Numbered from the stretch's first letter, positions 24,983 through 39,600 are shown. The stretch is 64,000 nucleotides of DNA from Panax quinquefolius (GCA_020205615.1 CM035168.1:130334795-130398794), one strand, 5' to 3'. Notes: a model not told the origin generated them from the letters alone. Translations and numbers: made by a program.

Positions 24983-25976
24983 GGGATAAATAACGTTTTG
25001 GTCATTTTATCTTTGAGAATTAGGTTTTTATTGTGATTCACAAAACTTTTTTGTTACAATCGAATAACTGTACTTTCAAAAACTTATAAAATGGTCATCC
25101 CGTTCAATTTTCCGTCCAAAAAACGGAAGGAATGCTGACTGTGCAAATTGACTCCATTTTTTTTGCTTACGTGGAGCCTTGAAAAAAATGAAATTATTAT
25201 ATAGACAAACCAACAAAACTATTAACTACTTCACCTAAACAATTCCAAAATAATAATAATAATAATAATAATAATTTCAAAATAATAATAATAATAATAA
25301 TAATAAAATACTATTAATAGTAATAATTTTAAAATAATAATAATAATTTTTAATAATAATAATAGTATTACTCATAATTTTAAATAATAATAATAATAAT
25401 AATTTTAAATAATAGTAATAATTTCTTTTTATTTTATTTTTATATGAAGTTGATGTGTATTTAAAAAATATTTTTTATTATTTTATTAATTTAAATTATT
25501 TGAGTAAGGGTAAATTTGACAAATCATTTTTATTCTCCATTAAAATAAAATAAAAAATTATTATTATTATTTAAAATTATGAGTAATACTATTATTATTA
25601 TTAAAAATTATTATTATTATTTTAAAATTATTACTATTAATAGTATTTTTTTATTATTATTATTATTATTATTTTGAAATTATTATTATTATTATTATTA
25701 TTATTAGTTTTGGAATTGTTTAGATGAAGTAGTTAATAGTTTTGTTGGTTTGTACTATAATAATCCGCCTGCTTGCCTATTTTGTGCTCCACGTAAGCAA
25801 AAAAATGGAGTCAACTTGTACAGTCAGCATTCCGTCCGTTTTTTAGACGGAAAATTGAACGGAATGACCATTTTGTAAGTTTTTGAAAGTACAGTTATTC
25901 AATTATAACAAAAAAAAATTCGATAACCACAATAAAAATCGGACCCCAGTACAATGACCAAAACGTTATTTATCCC
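24983..25976. mobile_element. Mutator-type foldback MITE with 10-bp target duplication
   Basis: A 994-bp palindromic element. The left end is GGGATAAATAACGTTTTGG and the right end is its exact inverse. It is flanked by the perfect 10-bp direct repeat TATACTACTT at 24973-24982 and 25977-25986. The arms continue inward for over 200 bp of unique sequence (including cttacgtggag and ttaactacttca words) and then through mirrored (TAA)n/(TTA)n tracts to a short loop near 25440-25550. A 9-11 bp duplication with long inverted repeats is typical of Mutator-like elements. No transposase is encoded. A transcript through it would form a very long hairpin. Confidence 0.9.
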
Positions 25977-26447
25977 TATACTACTTCTTTGGGGAACAGG
26001 CGATTTTATTAGTTTTTTTGAACTTTTTTAATTTCCTTGTGCACTTCCAATAAACTTCTCACAACTAGTATTACGAGCATGCTTGTTTTATTGTACGAAC
26101 TATACAACAATTTGACAGTTGATAAAAGTTCATATTCTGGTTTGCTGTTATGAAGAATTTTATCGGCTTCAATGCTTTTGGATAAGTAAAATTATCTGAT
26201 CTGGAGCAAACTGGGCAGCACATATGTGATGTAATCAATTTAAAGCTTATCAAAATATGCCTGGAGACTGGAATGAGTACATGCTGCAAAGTACAAACTA
26301 GTTATCGCATGCTTGCACGGCCCTAACTGAGTATATAAACCAATGTCCAGAAGAATTATGATACCAATAAAACCGCTACTCAATATTTAGAAACCAACAT
26401 GTGACAAATGGCTCTGGATTGTGTTGATTTTACTTGCATGCGCAATG

Positions 26448-29400
26448 TTAGAATTGTCTTTTGAGAGTTTCTGTTTGAGCATTCTTATCACCCCAAACCA
26501 GCTTACATTGCCCTCCGCTTCCACTTGTTGCAAAAGCTAGTCTCTGCAGTCGATCAATAATGTCCAATTCAACTAAATAATAATAATAATGATACTATTC
26601 ATCATTTACCAATGAGTAGTTTACTAAACACACACCTGTCTTGCTCTCTTATCAATTGGAGTCACTGCCGGAATAAAGGAAGGTAAAGTCTTCTCATTCT
26701 TGGATGAACACGATGGTTGTAAAGAATGCTTTTGCCTCTTTTGTTTCATTATTTTATTTGGGGTGCTTCCTCTTTGGTATTTGTAGAAGTCAAGGATTGA
26801 TGGACTTTTCCTCTTAGTAGCCTTTGATAAATTTCCCGAGTACCCAAGGCAAGGGACACATAAGTCTTGTGGAAGAGATTGCTGACGCAGTCTGCTCTTT
26901 TCCCTAATTCTGTTGAGAAATTCTATTGTCCAGGGTGATCCCTGGTGCGGTTCAGAAAAACGAATAGCATTTGAGAGTGGTGTACCACCATAATGTGGTA
27001 CATCCTTCTCTAGGAAGGAATGGGAATTTCTTACTGCTTTCGGCAATGTATCCTTTTGCTCTAAGAGCACGCCCTTATTGTTTAACCCTTTGTCTGAATG
27101 CTGAAAGATTTGTTCCCCTGAATTTTGTCTATTCAAGGCATCGGAGTCACAGCTGATCTCAGCCGCTGTCGGAAAGGTGGGTAAACTGCTATTGCCAAAT
27201 GACAGTTTTCTTGCAGTTCTAGAATATCTCACAGCAGGATCTCTTTCCATCTCCGCCAACAAATGCGAGAAATCTAGGGAATTTGCAATAGAAGAGTGCT
27301 CAACTGATGGGCAGCTATCATCAATGTCCATAACCTCCCCAATAAAATCCTTCCGCAGATTTCCAGAGCAATTGTTATTCGATCCATCAAATCTGATCAT
27401 CGTAGCAGTATCCAGTCTCCGATTTTTGGAAAACAAGGCATCGTTCCCAAGTACAGGTTGATTTTCTTTCTCCTCAGACATCACATGACCTTTTGACCTC
27501 TGAAAATCACATGGCTTAGACACCCTAGAGGGAGTTTTCTTCATATTTATTTTTGATCCCAGTTTTCGACTGAACAGTTTATCTTCAAATGATACACTGG
27601 AATTCCCGACCTCATAAAAAATATCAGGACCTTCTGATAACCAAGAATTATATGGCTTGGACATTTTGGTAGGAGTCTCCCTCCCTTCTATGAATAACTT
27701 TAATGGCTCAAAATGAAATACATCATCCATGGGCATGTCACCATTGAGAACACTACCAGTGTATTTCCTTTTCCTCATCTCAGAGACGCTCTTAGTCAGA
27801 CAATTAATTGAGTCAGGAGCAGACGATACTGAGGAGGAGCAGTCTGTCGTTCCAGATTTGCAATCCTCCCGCTCCCCGTATCTGCAAAACGTACTTAATA
27901 AAGCAACACTTTCATCAGGAACATGATACTTTTGAACTGCACGAACTCTATCCTCATGTGACCATTCAAGGAATTTAATGAACACGCCTGCTGATGACAG
28001 TATTGCATGAGATGAGAGTGGATTAATTGAAGGAAATGTGGTAAGAAAAGATTCTGCTAGAGTTTGTGATTCAGGCATTCTAGGATAAATGCCTCTAGAA
28101 GACTTGGTGGCATGTCTGATACAGCTCAAAATAATTTCATCAGTCATCTCAAATGAATATGAGCAAAAGAGCTGCAAATCCATCCCCAGGCTGGCTGCTG
28201 CAGCATATAGTTCATCTGATGATTCCATTACCCCAGCAAGGAAGCTGCTCTCTCCTTCAAAGATCTGAAAAATAGCTATAGATTAAAGTCGAAGACAACA
28301 TTGACAAGGAAAGAATTTTCATGAATACAATAGCTCAAACAGAAGGATGGAATTCACTTTACAGAGATATGCCATAACAAATCCCCTGTTAATAAAGTTT
28401 CTCATCTGTTTCAAATCAAGAAATTCGAAGTTGAATGAATGAGAGACCAATAGATACTTTTTAACAGTCCCTAATTTCATATCAATGCAAAGTTACAGCA
28501 GTATATACAAAAACAATATTTTGCCACCATTACACTTGGATTTCCTGTCCCTTATAATTTTCTAGAAGGACAACAGCTTCCTATAATGGTAAAAGCCATT
28601 TTATTTCTGGAACAAAATTGTAGTTTGAGGACTAAACTAAATGGCAGACCTTCAAGAAAACAATATGAAAGTGGTCACGTCTCAACTATACAAAAAGTAA
28701 GCTAAGCCTAATCATCCATAAGATAACAATATGGTCAGGAACTCAATTAACCACTAAGACCAAATCAAGTACCAACACAAAATGGGACAACTCCTTTGTG
28801 ATCAACTAAACAGTCGATCATATGAAACTCCATAGAAATATCAAATTACTTTGATCTCAAATCAAAGAGGCTGCATGAACCGAGGAACAAGTCAAGCAAG
28901 GTTGGGTGTAGTCTAGGCTTACTATATGCTACTAACAACAATGGGAAAAAACTTCATACAACCTTTCCCTAAGAACAAACTAAAACAACCTAGAATTTTC
29001 ATTTTCAAGAAATAGTTTTACTTATAAATAAACAAAGGGTTACAAGTACAGAAAGGTAGCTCAGACATGCCTAGGAGTATCAGCCAGCATGGATGTGACC
29101 CATATGGGCCAACTATATTCCAATTCACCTCTTACACCTAAGCTGCATGAACAACCCATTTGGACTTTTTTATCCAACTTTTGAATCTCTGCGCACCCGG
29201 GAGATGCCACAATATGCTTCCCAAAACATGCACATCTCCTCTCTATACTTATCTCCCATGGGATGTTCCCATGCCAGTCACCTATCAATCTCTAACTCAA
29301 TCCAGCTTAAAAGAGGGAAAGTACACTTTCTATTTCAAGATTCTGCTTTGTTGTAGATATGAAGAAGCACTCCAATTTTTGTAAAAAGTAGGTGCAAAAG

Positions 29401-32400
29401 AAGAATCAATAAGATGAGAGGTCTTCATGACATCAGAAAACCTCATTTGGACAAATGGCATTTTACCTCCATGTGCTTTGCCTATATGGCAAAGTCCCCC
29501 CTGTGGTTCATAAAGAAGCACATAAGCACCACATACGGTAGGCCTAAGTGCAACAGCTAGCATTCCGCTAAGTTTTTAGATAAAAAATATAAAATGACTT
29601 AAAGATCCTAACTGTATGGTTGTATGCTTAGGGATTTGGGGGTACTTAAGTAATTTGCATTCTCAATCTAAAAGATTAATGAGTATCAACAGTTGCACTT
29701 TGGTCCAAAATACATGGGGTTACATACCTATTACTCTATTAATGAATTACAGGGTTGGGCCCATTACCATCAAGGTAAAGCACACGGGGTAAAGCGCCAT
29801 TTTCCATTTAATCTTAGTTAAATAAGCAAGACTAGTACCAGAATGCAGCCACTGAAAGTGAAACTAAGTGATGTCAGAACATTTGCTGCAATATTCTCAA
29901 CGCATAAAGGTAAGGATGAAGAAGTCTCATTTGGAGCAGTTGCTTTCTTGCCAATGTTTCTGCAATCATACCACACTAGGCAAACTGCAGCACTGACAAT
30001 AACATCTACACGCAGATTTAGATCGCGCTCAACAACTTGTGTTCCTTCTTTCTCCATTGCAAGAATTCTTTGGTATGTGCTTCTCCTCGAAATTATCATT
30101 TCACTATCAACACTTTGCGTGTTCACGATAATGATAGCATCAGGGAAAGATGACATGCTTGCGCTAATCTGAGTTGAATCCATATCCAACGGCATACATG
30201 GAACTGGCAGATGGATAGTGCAAGGTTTAACAATATCTGCAGCTTCCAGAGATCCCGAGCTGTACTCATCAACAGGCATGAAGTTTAGCAGTTCTTCCAA
30301 CTTCTGGTAGCTCTCACTCTGGACTGGAACAGAATTAGGATCTCTCTCCTAATATATGACAAATGCCAGCTTAGTGATATTAACTTCTTAAGCACCACCT
30401 CAATTATTAAGTGAAAAGTGATTATGAAAATTAAATCAACTTAACAAGCAACAATGGATAAATTATGTTATCCATCCTACAAAGAGTTGAAACAACTAGT
30501 TCAATTCATTTCTATAAAACTGAAATAAGTGTAGAAAAGTGATGACATTATTGAGGTGCTGATCCATGTAAATATTCTGTATGAGTTTACTAACTACTCT
30601 AGTCATTATTCTGAAGCACAATTACAAAGAACATAAAGGTTTTGGTAGTTGCCTTTCCTATACAAAGAAATATCTTCAAGTTTCCCCGTGTTTGTCTTCA
30701 GAAGAGATAATCTAACCAAAAACAACTTGTTCTTTATAGAATCTCTCTTCCACCATCCTTGGAGGAATTTTTCTTGTTCTTTCCCACCTCAAATTTGTTA
30801 ATATAACAAATACTTTCAATTTTATGGAAAATTTTCTCATATTAGTAGTTGTTGCCTTTTAAATCTGTACCTTTCAAGCCAATTTTGAGCGGTTATTGTT
30901 ATGTCTTTTGACAATGCAACAAATTCACCAAACTAAAGGCCACTTTGGAGTTTGGATACTAAATATGAAGAGTTAGAGGATTATAGGAAATTAGGAAGAA
31001 GAGTATAATAGTGTCGGAAGTCAGAACAATCTAAGTAAAGGTGGATTGAGCCTGACCATTCTTAACAACAAATATATTACAGTATACTCGCTAAATACAA
31101 AAGTTAGGCTGTTCCATCATCCATCAAGTAAAACATAAGCCGCTGCAGAAAGAATGTGCCACTTATCTAAAGTGTAATACCTATTCAACAAAACTGGGGT
31201 GACCTGATCACTATATTTCAAACTCATTTTTCCCTTGTACCAAAATATTATTGAAGTAACACAATCACCATGAGGAATATATGTTTGTTCTACATTGTCA
31301 TACCTATTCACCCAAACTGAGGTGACCTGATCACTATATTTCAAACTCATTTTTTTCCTTGTACCAAAATAATATTGAAGTAATGCAATCAACATGAGGA
31401 ATATGTGTTTGTGGATAATAAGTTTAGGTGTTTAATGTGCCTCCATGGAATAGGAAACGCTCTTTCTAAAAAGACTTAATAATTTTCCTTTGTTCATGAG
31501 AAATAACCAACCTCAACTTTGTAATGTAGTAGGAAGAAAATGGAAACAAAAATATCAAACCCCAACAAAGCTCTTGAAATATTATATTTATGTCATAAAT
31601 GAAGCAAACTAATACATATTTATAACAATGACATGTCATGGTTTTGGCATACACAACATATGGATTATACTTAAATAAGAAGAAGAAAGAAACAGTGGAG
31701 TCATGCATGAAGATAGAGACTTGCCATTTCAACTTCACCATACTTGGGTGTGTCAACACTTTCACAAAGCGCTTTTAAAACACTCGAGTCCTCCAGGTCA
31801 ACCTTGAGAAAATGAAGAACAGGGAAACCAACTCCCTTTGGGGAAATAGTACAAAGTCTAGATGATCCATATGAACCGCCATATTCCAAAATAATCCCGA
31901 ATTTATCAAATGGAAATGATGCAGAAATATACCTTCAATTAAGGCAAAAAGTGTTTTTCACTGCTTTAGGACTCATTAGCAATTAATGGAACATAAACAG
32001 TGCGAGTGAAATCAACGAAATGCAGTTAAATAACCATGGCACCAATTAAAATAAAGTACAATAGCATGATATAAGTACAGAAACACTTTGAATATCATCT
32101 TCTAGCATTAAATGTTGGTGACTAAACGCAAAAATCGCATTATTATAGTCCAGCAAGTTCATAGAGTAGGTTTCACATTTTTGCCTTGTATTTTTTTACC
32201 AATTCAAGTGCTGAAATCCACTATAGTAAGCAACAGCTACGAGAACATTCACATAAAACCAAAATGAAATCATTCTGGATGCAGTATACAGTAGTTTAAT
32301 CTCAAAATGTGTTGACAGGCTTAAGTTGGAAAACTACACAAACAATATTTAGAAGAACAAAGTAAATTATTTAACATTGAACTTTGTGGTTTTCAAGATA

Positions 32401-35400
32401 CAATGCAAACTCAAGGATAATTCATAATTAAGGAGAAAAAAATTTCAAGCTTTGTTTTTGTGGGGCTCTGAATGCATAAAAAAAGCTAAGAGTAATTTAT
32501 GTTTAGAAATCTGAATAATATTTTATGCCCATGATCCTATATCTTATTATGATTTAAGACTATGGACTAACCTAACAAGTTTTCTGTGATTTAGTATAAA
32601 ATTTTACAACTACATCATGTTTTCATGTCACAAGGTTAACGAGCAAGATATCAAAGAGAATACATTTGTTTCAGTTTTGATTCATTTATAAAAGGTAGAT
32701 AGTATATAACATTCCAAAATAGGTTATCTATTATGAGTTATAAAATCAACTTACTCGAGGGGTACTAAGCAGCAATCTGAATGAAGCACAGCATCCATTA
32801 CAGTATCTGTACACTCATAGTCATAACACACATCATGCTGACTTGTATGAGTATGAGAGATTTGTGGACTGATGCATGATATTGATATCTCCATTGAAGT
32901 TAACAAACTCTTCAGTGGCCACCAGAAAACTCGCTCAGCCACAATCAATATTTTCAACCTACTCCGCCTTAAGTTTGATTGCAAAATCCCATGGATGACA
33001 GAAAGCGATGGATGGGACTTTATCATTTCTTTGTTCGCCTTCTCGAGTGCATCTAACATCAGGGTCTGGAGAGAATGTAGTCTAAATTTTAAGCACTGCA
33101 AGCTTTGATATAACTTATCTATGTACAGATATGTAGTATGGATGCCATAGTAACACAGGTACCAAACCATCTGTTTAATTGCATACAAAGTGAAAAATGC
33201 CATCATATTATCATCATGATAGGCCAAGGAAGGTCTTTCGGCGCGTGTTTCTTTAATGCAGTCCACCAGTTTTTGTTTTGGAAGGGTGAGTAAGGTGAAA
33301 TCATCTGCAGCTAGATATGAATATTTTGTCTTTCTTAGCTCTGTGTCATTCTTCAAGATGGCTAGATAATTCATACGCAAGTCATCGACGAGAGCCAAAA
33401 TATCATCAGACAACGTAATTTGGTGCAACTTGATATTCCACTGCTGCAATTGCGCAACACTGATAGCACATGCTGCAATTGAATCACTGGATGATTCCCC
33501 AGGAAAATTAGTATTGGTGTCAACTGAGTTGGCTGCCTTATGGCTCTTCTTTATGGCAGACTCCAAAGGATTTAAGAAAAAATAAAGACCATCAAACTGT
33601 GGCATGGATTCAACCAGTGGCGAAACCTTCTCAGAATTGATGTAACTCAAGACTTCTCCCTTTACCATTTCTTGACATCCATCATTCAGCACCCTGCTTG
33701 AAGTTTCATTAAGATGCAAATGAGCCACAGAAGTGTCACCAGAAGGTATGTTCAACATTTCCTTGTTTTCTTTGGTGTTCGGTATATTTGGACAATTGTC
33801 AGAGAAAATTAAATCAAAGACCAACATCCCACCATCAAATGAGTTCAAATTGGAATCAATAACACAAGCATCTAGCTCCTCCAAAGCCTTGAGACAGGAA
33901 GAATATTTACCATTGTTGCCATTGTCTTCCTCTAAAATGTGCCAGTCTAAATATATGGCATCAGATGAGAAGGATGGTTGTGGCTTCAATTCAGTAAGTG
34001 TTTCCTCAATATATTCCGGTAGTGACCTAATCTTTCCATGATGCGAAAGGATAGGCACAGGCATTGATTTGAAAGAGTCATCTACTAGAGTGAGCTCATG
34101 AATAACAATCAATTCATTAAAATTCCTGAACTTCGAAGCTTCACAGAACATTTGTTGACAAGTTTCTGCTTCACTTACTGTTGCTAGGTTGGAAAATAGT
34201 TCAAAAATCTGAGATGAATTCTTATCGAAAAACTGGAATTCCTCAAATACAATTGAGTTCATTGGCCAAATATTATCATCTGATCTTCCTTGATATAACG
34301 ACATGTTTTCTATGACAAGTGAGTGTTCTATAACACTAAAAAGGTCCAATTCTTGAACAAAGTTTGAGCATGAAATCTTGGCTTCAAGACACTGATTTGA
34401 CAAAGAATGAGCACAAAGATACTCTGATATGTCAAATTTCATGAACTGCAAAAGCTCCTTCCCATCAATCATTGTTTCATCTTTTTCCCTCCAATGTTGG
34501 GGTTCAATACTTTCAAGAAGTAGAATTTCGTTCTCCACAGATATGCTGCTGAAAATTCCCAAACTTAACACATCCACTTCTAAAAGAGGAAATTCACTAT
34601 AATAAGGACGATGTTGGCCGTTAATCGAACCACCATCTTCCAACAGATCAACCTTTTGATCAACATGGTATTCCAGAGAAATACTTTCAACTGCAAATAT
34701 AGATTTTTGAATCTTGCCCAGATTCTGCATCCTGATCATGGGATTATTGACATCCTGAAAGGAAAAGATTTAAGGTAATTTTCAAAGTAACAATTTGTAA
34801 TTAACTAAATAATTAACATTTATGACGTAACACATTGCACAGCAAAAGAGAGAGAAAGTTAATGAAGATTCTTGAGCAAAAGTTTTAAAACTGTAATATC
34901 TTTCTGAGGCTTTCTAGTGGCATCAATAGGCTTTCGTAAAGCAGACAAGTTCCACCTCCGCATTCCACAACAAGGTCAGCAGAATTTTAGGCAAAAGAGT
35001 ATGTTTGTCCTAATGTTTTATACATCATAATAGCAACAACTTATATGCTGTTACATTTAAGATATTAAGAATACGGAAAGAGAAGTGTAGGAAAAGGGTA
35101 ATGCCCTAATGTTTGCATGTTTGTCTGAAACAAATATTTATGAGATATTGGATTAAAAATTCATTTTTATGCATTAATAAATTTATCAAAATAAACTACA
35201 GGAAAAAAGTGTATCAAAATTGTATCAAACTAGAAGTCATGTTGACCAAAGGAAATGGAACTTAAGCTTCCAAGATTATAAAAAACACCCAAAGGAAAAT
35301 TCAGCCTAATTAACATATGAAAAAAGTACTCCATCCATAACTGAACCCTTATAGTATATTTATTGTCTTTCCAAAAAAAAAAATATACTTGCACGTATTT

Positions 35401-35767
35401 CATGTATGAAGTTAAACTGGAAAAGAATTATACTTGTATGTATTTCATGTAAATTAAATTTTGCCCAACCCTGATCCCTTCCATTACTAGATGGGGTTTC
35501 AAATTTAACTTCCAAATATAATAAACTTTGCAATGAGGTTGGTTTTTTACTGCCTCATGGTACCAGAGGAAGCGAGGAGGAGGGGCAAGAACTTCAGATC
35601 CTTCTGGTTTCTCACCACCAAGCATCAAAGCTACTCTCCAAGTATAATCATACATAAGAATAGAGGCCAAAGGACTGTTACCTCACTAATTTCAGCATCT
35701 GAAACCTCAGAGAAAATTTGCATATCCTCTTTTTGGGTAATGCAAACATTTTCCTTCAAGAAAAGAT

Positions 35768-35798
<31 letters not shown>

Positions 35799-38239
35799 GA
35801 GCCCAATATATTAGAACATTTCCACATTAATGTTTTAGCTAAATAAATCTTTAACCAAGTGATTAAAAGGAAATATGGTTTACCAAGGATAGATCCAGCT
35901 CTGGCATTTCGAACTGGAGTATTTCAAAAAAGTTGTCATCCTTACCATTAATAGTGGTCCCAGTTTGCTCCTGCAACGAATTGAGCTAGACTGCATTGAA
36001 GAGTCTAAACAAACTTTAAATGAAAAATGATGGGAAATTATAATTCTCAGAGAAAACATTGTGATAATTTTGTCCCTTCAACCTCTAAAGTTTCAGAGCC
36101 AAGATTTCTCTGACTCTCTAGTTTCATCTCTTGATAAAGAATCTCATCTTTCTTCTGCAAGTTAACACAAATAAAGGAACTTTATTTATTGAAGTCGTAG
36201 ATATACCAGAACCCTTTTTCAAAGAACTACACATTTCATTAAACAATTTGCTGCAGAACTCAAGCAGCAAAGAATTGGACATAAAACCCAATAGCTTACC
36301 TCCAGGTTCGTCTTGTCATAAGGGAAGTGTAGTAATGAAGATAATGCAATAAACATGGAAACTTGTTTGGGTTAGGGGAAGAGTCGCATGAACTCTGTCT
36401 GTTCATTGGTTTAGAAACAGACAGCTTAAACTGGGGGGGGGGGGGGGGATATACATCATCTTTTCTACAAAAAATAATAATAATCTGTGAATTGTGATAT
36501 ATAGCCATTTAAAGAATTCAGAGGTACGTACACGATCACTTTTCATTAAATTGCATGAGATTGAAAATATGCTTCTATAACTCAATCAGCATAGTTTTGG
36601 ACTTCAGAACTCATTAGCTAGCCCCAAGTCCATTTTGTCATTAAGGCTACTGGATACTTGAGAAGATAAATTGCTATTAGCCAAATTACACTAGCCTAAC
36701 CTAATGTTACAAAGTACAGTTCCCTCCCCTCTTGTTTACGTAATACCACAAGCCTATACCCTGTCAGGAATTTTAGCCTCAAACATAATAACTTACCCAC
36801 AGATTTTTAGGGGTATTTTCCCCGCCTTTTTTGCTTTCTTTGCTAATCAATCGTTTTTTTGTCAATTTATCACCATCAGCACCCCCAACAGTTAACCACC
36901 ACCAGTAGAGAGACAAAATGTATTTTGTAGATGTGTGAGATTGATGTGAGTTAACTCATTAAGTTTGTGTAATTTGTTATATTTTGGGAAGTTAAAAGTG
37001 ATTTGAGCTGGGTAACTTTGTCATTGTATATAAAATTAGTACAATCAACAGGCACACGTTTGTACCATGTAAGTTGTTTTAAGTGAGGTTTTTGTTATTA
37101 CACAAACAGATGGGGATGATGCTGTAATTTAGAAAGACCTCATGGGAAGTTTGTGCGATTTTCCCTTATTAATTTTTCTTAACACGTTAACTGATGGGGA
37201 TAGTCGATGGGAAAGAGTTACTTGATCTCTGTTTGTTTGCCTAGGAAATTGTCATATTATAAACACGTCAAACCTCTACACTCGAAAAATAAAAAGTTAA
37301 CTAACAAATCCAACAATATATCATCGTATTTTTTGGTTTGAGGTACACCTTTTAAAAGTGAACTAAAGAGTGATTAATAAGGAAGATCCCCAAAACTAAC
37401 AAAGCTAATGAACTTAACTTTACCATATCATAATCAGATCTGTCTAAACCAGCATCAATATTTCAATACCAACTCTTATACAATTTTAACATAACCGGTG
37501 CTAACATGAATCTTAGGTTGAATATTTAATATTAAAAAAATCAACATCTAGACTGGAGGAAGGCACATTAATAGTTTTGGATAGAGGCACTGGATCAGAA
37601 AAGTTTCAAAAATTATTATTATTCAAAAATAAAACAAAGCCAACCAAATCACAATTTCTTATGTCTAATCTCAAAGAGCATAGAAACCTTAAAAACCAAA
37701 GCTACTAACATAACTGAATGAGAAACCCAGAAAATACACTGAAAAATCAATTTCCAAGCAAAAACTAAATTTGAAAATTGCTAATTCATCACATAAATTT
37801 CGTCATACGAAACATAAATTAGATCATAATCGCATCAACTATCTTATATTCCATCAAATCAATCCTATAGAGTAAAGACGATACGAAGAAAAAGTAGATG
37901 GTACAGAAAATCAAAAAGCTACATGTGAACAAAGTCATAATTTACCTTATCAGAGCTAAATTCCGGAGAGCAACACTGATCGACATGAATAGAATGAGGG
38001 AGGACGTCGGAGAAGAACTTTGAAAGAGCCCTATCGATCGGTAATGAGTTGGATTGGAGAGCGGTGCAGAGAACAGATGCATCATCTTCGTCGATGCAGT
38101 GAAGAAGGTCGTCTTCTTCGGAGGTGGAGAGAGGAGGAGGAAGAGGGAGTTGCGGAGGGAGTGGGAGGCGGAGGAATTCGTCTAGGGTTTCGATTGGGGC
38201 GGAGTTGAAGTAGTCGATGTTCAGAAATCGAGTTCGCAT
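26448..38239 (-). CDS. SHOC1: SHOC1-like meiotic crossover protein (XPF-like, ZMM group)
   Basis: Inferred coding exons (minus): 37946-38239, 36083-36154, 35884-35970, 35682-35753, 32755-34754, 31725-31932, 29839-30348, 26636-28264, 26448-26543. Phases agree throughout and give about 1,655 aa, close to plant SHOC1 (about 1,600). Support: the N-terminus MRTRFLNIDYF, the FEILQFEMPELD motif (exon 3), IILEYGGSYGSS (exon 6), FEGESSFLAGVMESSDELYAAAASLG (exon 8 start, cited here in part) and a helix-hairpin-helix-like segment around residues 1135-1185. SHOC1 is the plant Zip2-type XPF homologue. With its partner PTD it stabilises recombination intermediates for class I crossovers in meiotic nuclei. 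The catalytic GDxnERKx3D nuclease motif is not seen, as is usual in this family. Exon joins are my inference; small exons could be missed. Confidence 0.88.
30349..31724 (-). other. GC-AG intron of the SHOC1-like gene
   Basis: Exon 6 ends GAAATG followed by GCAAGT, the standard GC-donor consensus. The next exon opens after ATATATTAG at 30348. Using this donor keeps the reading phase at 0 on both sides, while the nearest GT upstream (in TATGGTGAAG) would break it. An unseen small exon inside the intron is not excluded. Confidence 0.6.
31177..31422. repeat. Two-copy tandem duplication inside a SHOC1 intron
   Basis: Two direct copies with an offset of about 123 bp. Shared words include ctattca, gtgacctgatcactatat, caaactcattttt and ttgtaccaaaat. 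A few mismatches and indels separate them. It lies within the GC-AG intron. Confidence 0.85.
35767..35799. repeat. (TG)n followed by an 18-G run in a SHOC1 intron
   Basis: Alternating TG from about 35767 followed by 18 consecutive G at 35782-35799. A second run of about 16 G lies at 36433-36448. Both are in introns 1-4 of the SHOC1-like gene. Their length is likely to vary between individuals and to be poorly read. Confidence 0.85.
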
Positions 38240-38329
38240 GTCACCTACAACACTGATGCTCTTTGCTTAAAAGAGGGAAAGGGTCACTTTTGAAAACCAA
38301 CGAACAAGTTGGCGCTCTCTTTATTCTTC

Positions 38330-38337
38330 CTTTTATA
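38330..38337 (-). promoter_or_regulatory. TATA box of the SHOC1-like gene
   Basis: The minus strand reads TATAAAAG about 91 bp before the start codon at 38239. An E2F-like core TTGGCGC (plus strand 38309-38315) lies between them. E2F control is only suggested by the motif. Confidence 0.55.
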
Positions 38338-38339
38338 CA

Positions 38340-39600
38340 CAGTGACCCTACTAAGTTGCGCCACAATTGGACAAAAAAATTAACGGGACGACTTTGTACT
38401 TTACCCTTATGAGTTATGAAGTTTAAATAAACAGTGGACTCAATTTGGATGTTGAAGCCTTCGCATTTGAGCCGTCCTGTTTTATTATAGATAGTTAATT
38501 ATTTATTGTAGTTATAGTTAAAATATTTAATTAATAACTATATTTTTTAATAATTATATTTAGTTTATATTAAATAATAATAGTTTATTATTTTTAACAT
38601 ATTATAAATTTAATTATTTATAAGTATTTATTGAAGCATAATCGAGAGTGAGAGAGTAAGATGATGGATGTGAGTTTAAATTTTTGGTCGTCGGATATTT
38701 TTAGATCGTTGGATGTTGAAACCTAAATTGATTTGAAGCCCTTAGATGTTGAAGCCTTAAAATTTTATATTATAGACTAGTATAAATGCTTGTATATTGC
38801 ACTACTGGTATAATTTATGTTTTATATGTAATTAATTCTAAAATTTAATTTGCAGGATATAATATAAAATATTATTTATTTTTCAAGGTAAAATATGTAA
38901 AAAATATTAAACTTAAGGACCGAATTTTGGGAGACCAAAGAGTCCAAAAGTACTCTCCCTTAATATATGTACTGGTCCATGTGACACATTATGTGTGTTT
39001 AATTAAGGAAAAAAATTAAAATATTAAAATAAAACTTGAAAAACGTAATGAGAAAATATACAAGAAAAATATAAATAAAAGTGAAAGAAAAAAAAGTAAA
39101 TAAATTTAATTTTATTAAGATATGACATTAAGATTGACGTTACAATTTTACAACATCGTACATAATAAAAGCGCGTTAGTTTCATTGACATATACTATGT
39201 GTGTTTAAAAATTATAAAGTTGATTTTTTAGGAGAAAGTACATTTTTTTTTATCATAAATGTTACATAAGCCTCAAGAATAAGAAGTTATTTTTCTTCCT
39301 CCCTGTATAATAAGAGATGTCATTAAAATAAAAACAATATATATATATATATATATATATTTTGAATAAAGTTGTAAAATATAAGTTATTTGAAGTCACG
39401 ATGTAATCGAAAATTAGATTAAAATTTAAATAATAATACATTATCTAAATATTTTTTGCAACCTAAAATAACTTACAATTACACATAACAATTATCATGA
39501 TTCTCCACACCATCACAATAATTAATTTTTAAAAAAAAATAAATATTCATAAAAATCTAAACCTATCAACAAAACTTACAAATCATCAATAACAATTTTC
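38340..39600. other. Intergenic, AT-rich, no gene seen
   Basis: No supported open frame. Direct-repeat-like words gatgttgaagcctt occur near 38450 and 38740, suggesting a small eroded transposon. An (AT)n run lies at 39340-39360. Confidence 0.55.

Noticed and set aside
29818..30300. A 160-aa minus-strand frame that could be a separate gene
   Set aside because: It is exon 7 of the SHOC1-like gene, with splice sites and phase joining it to its neighbours.
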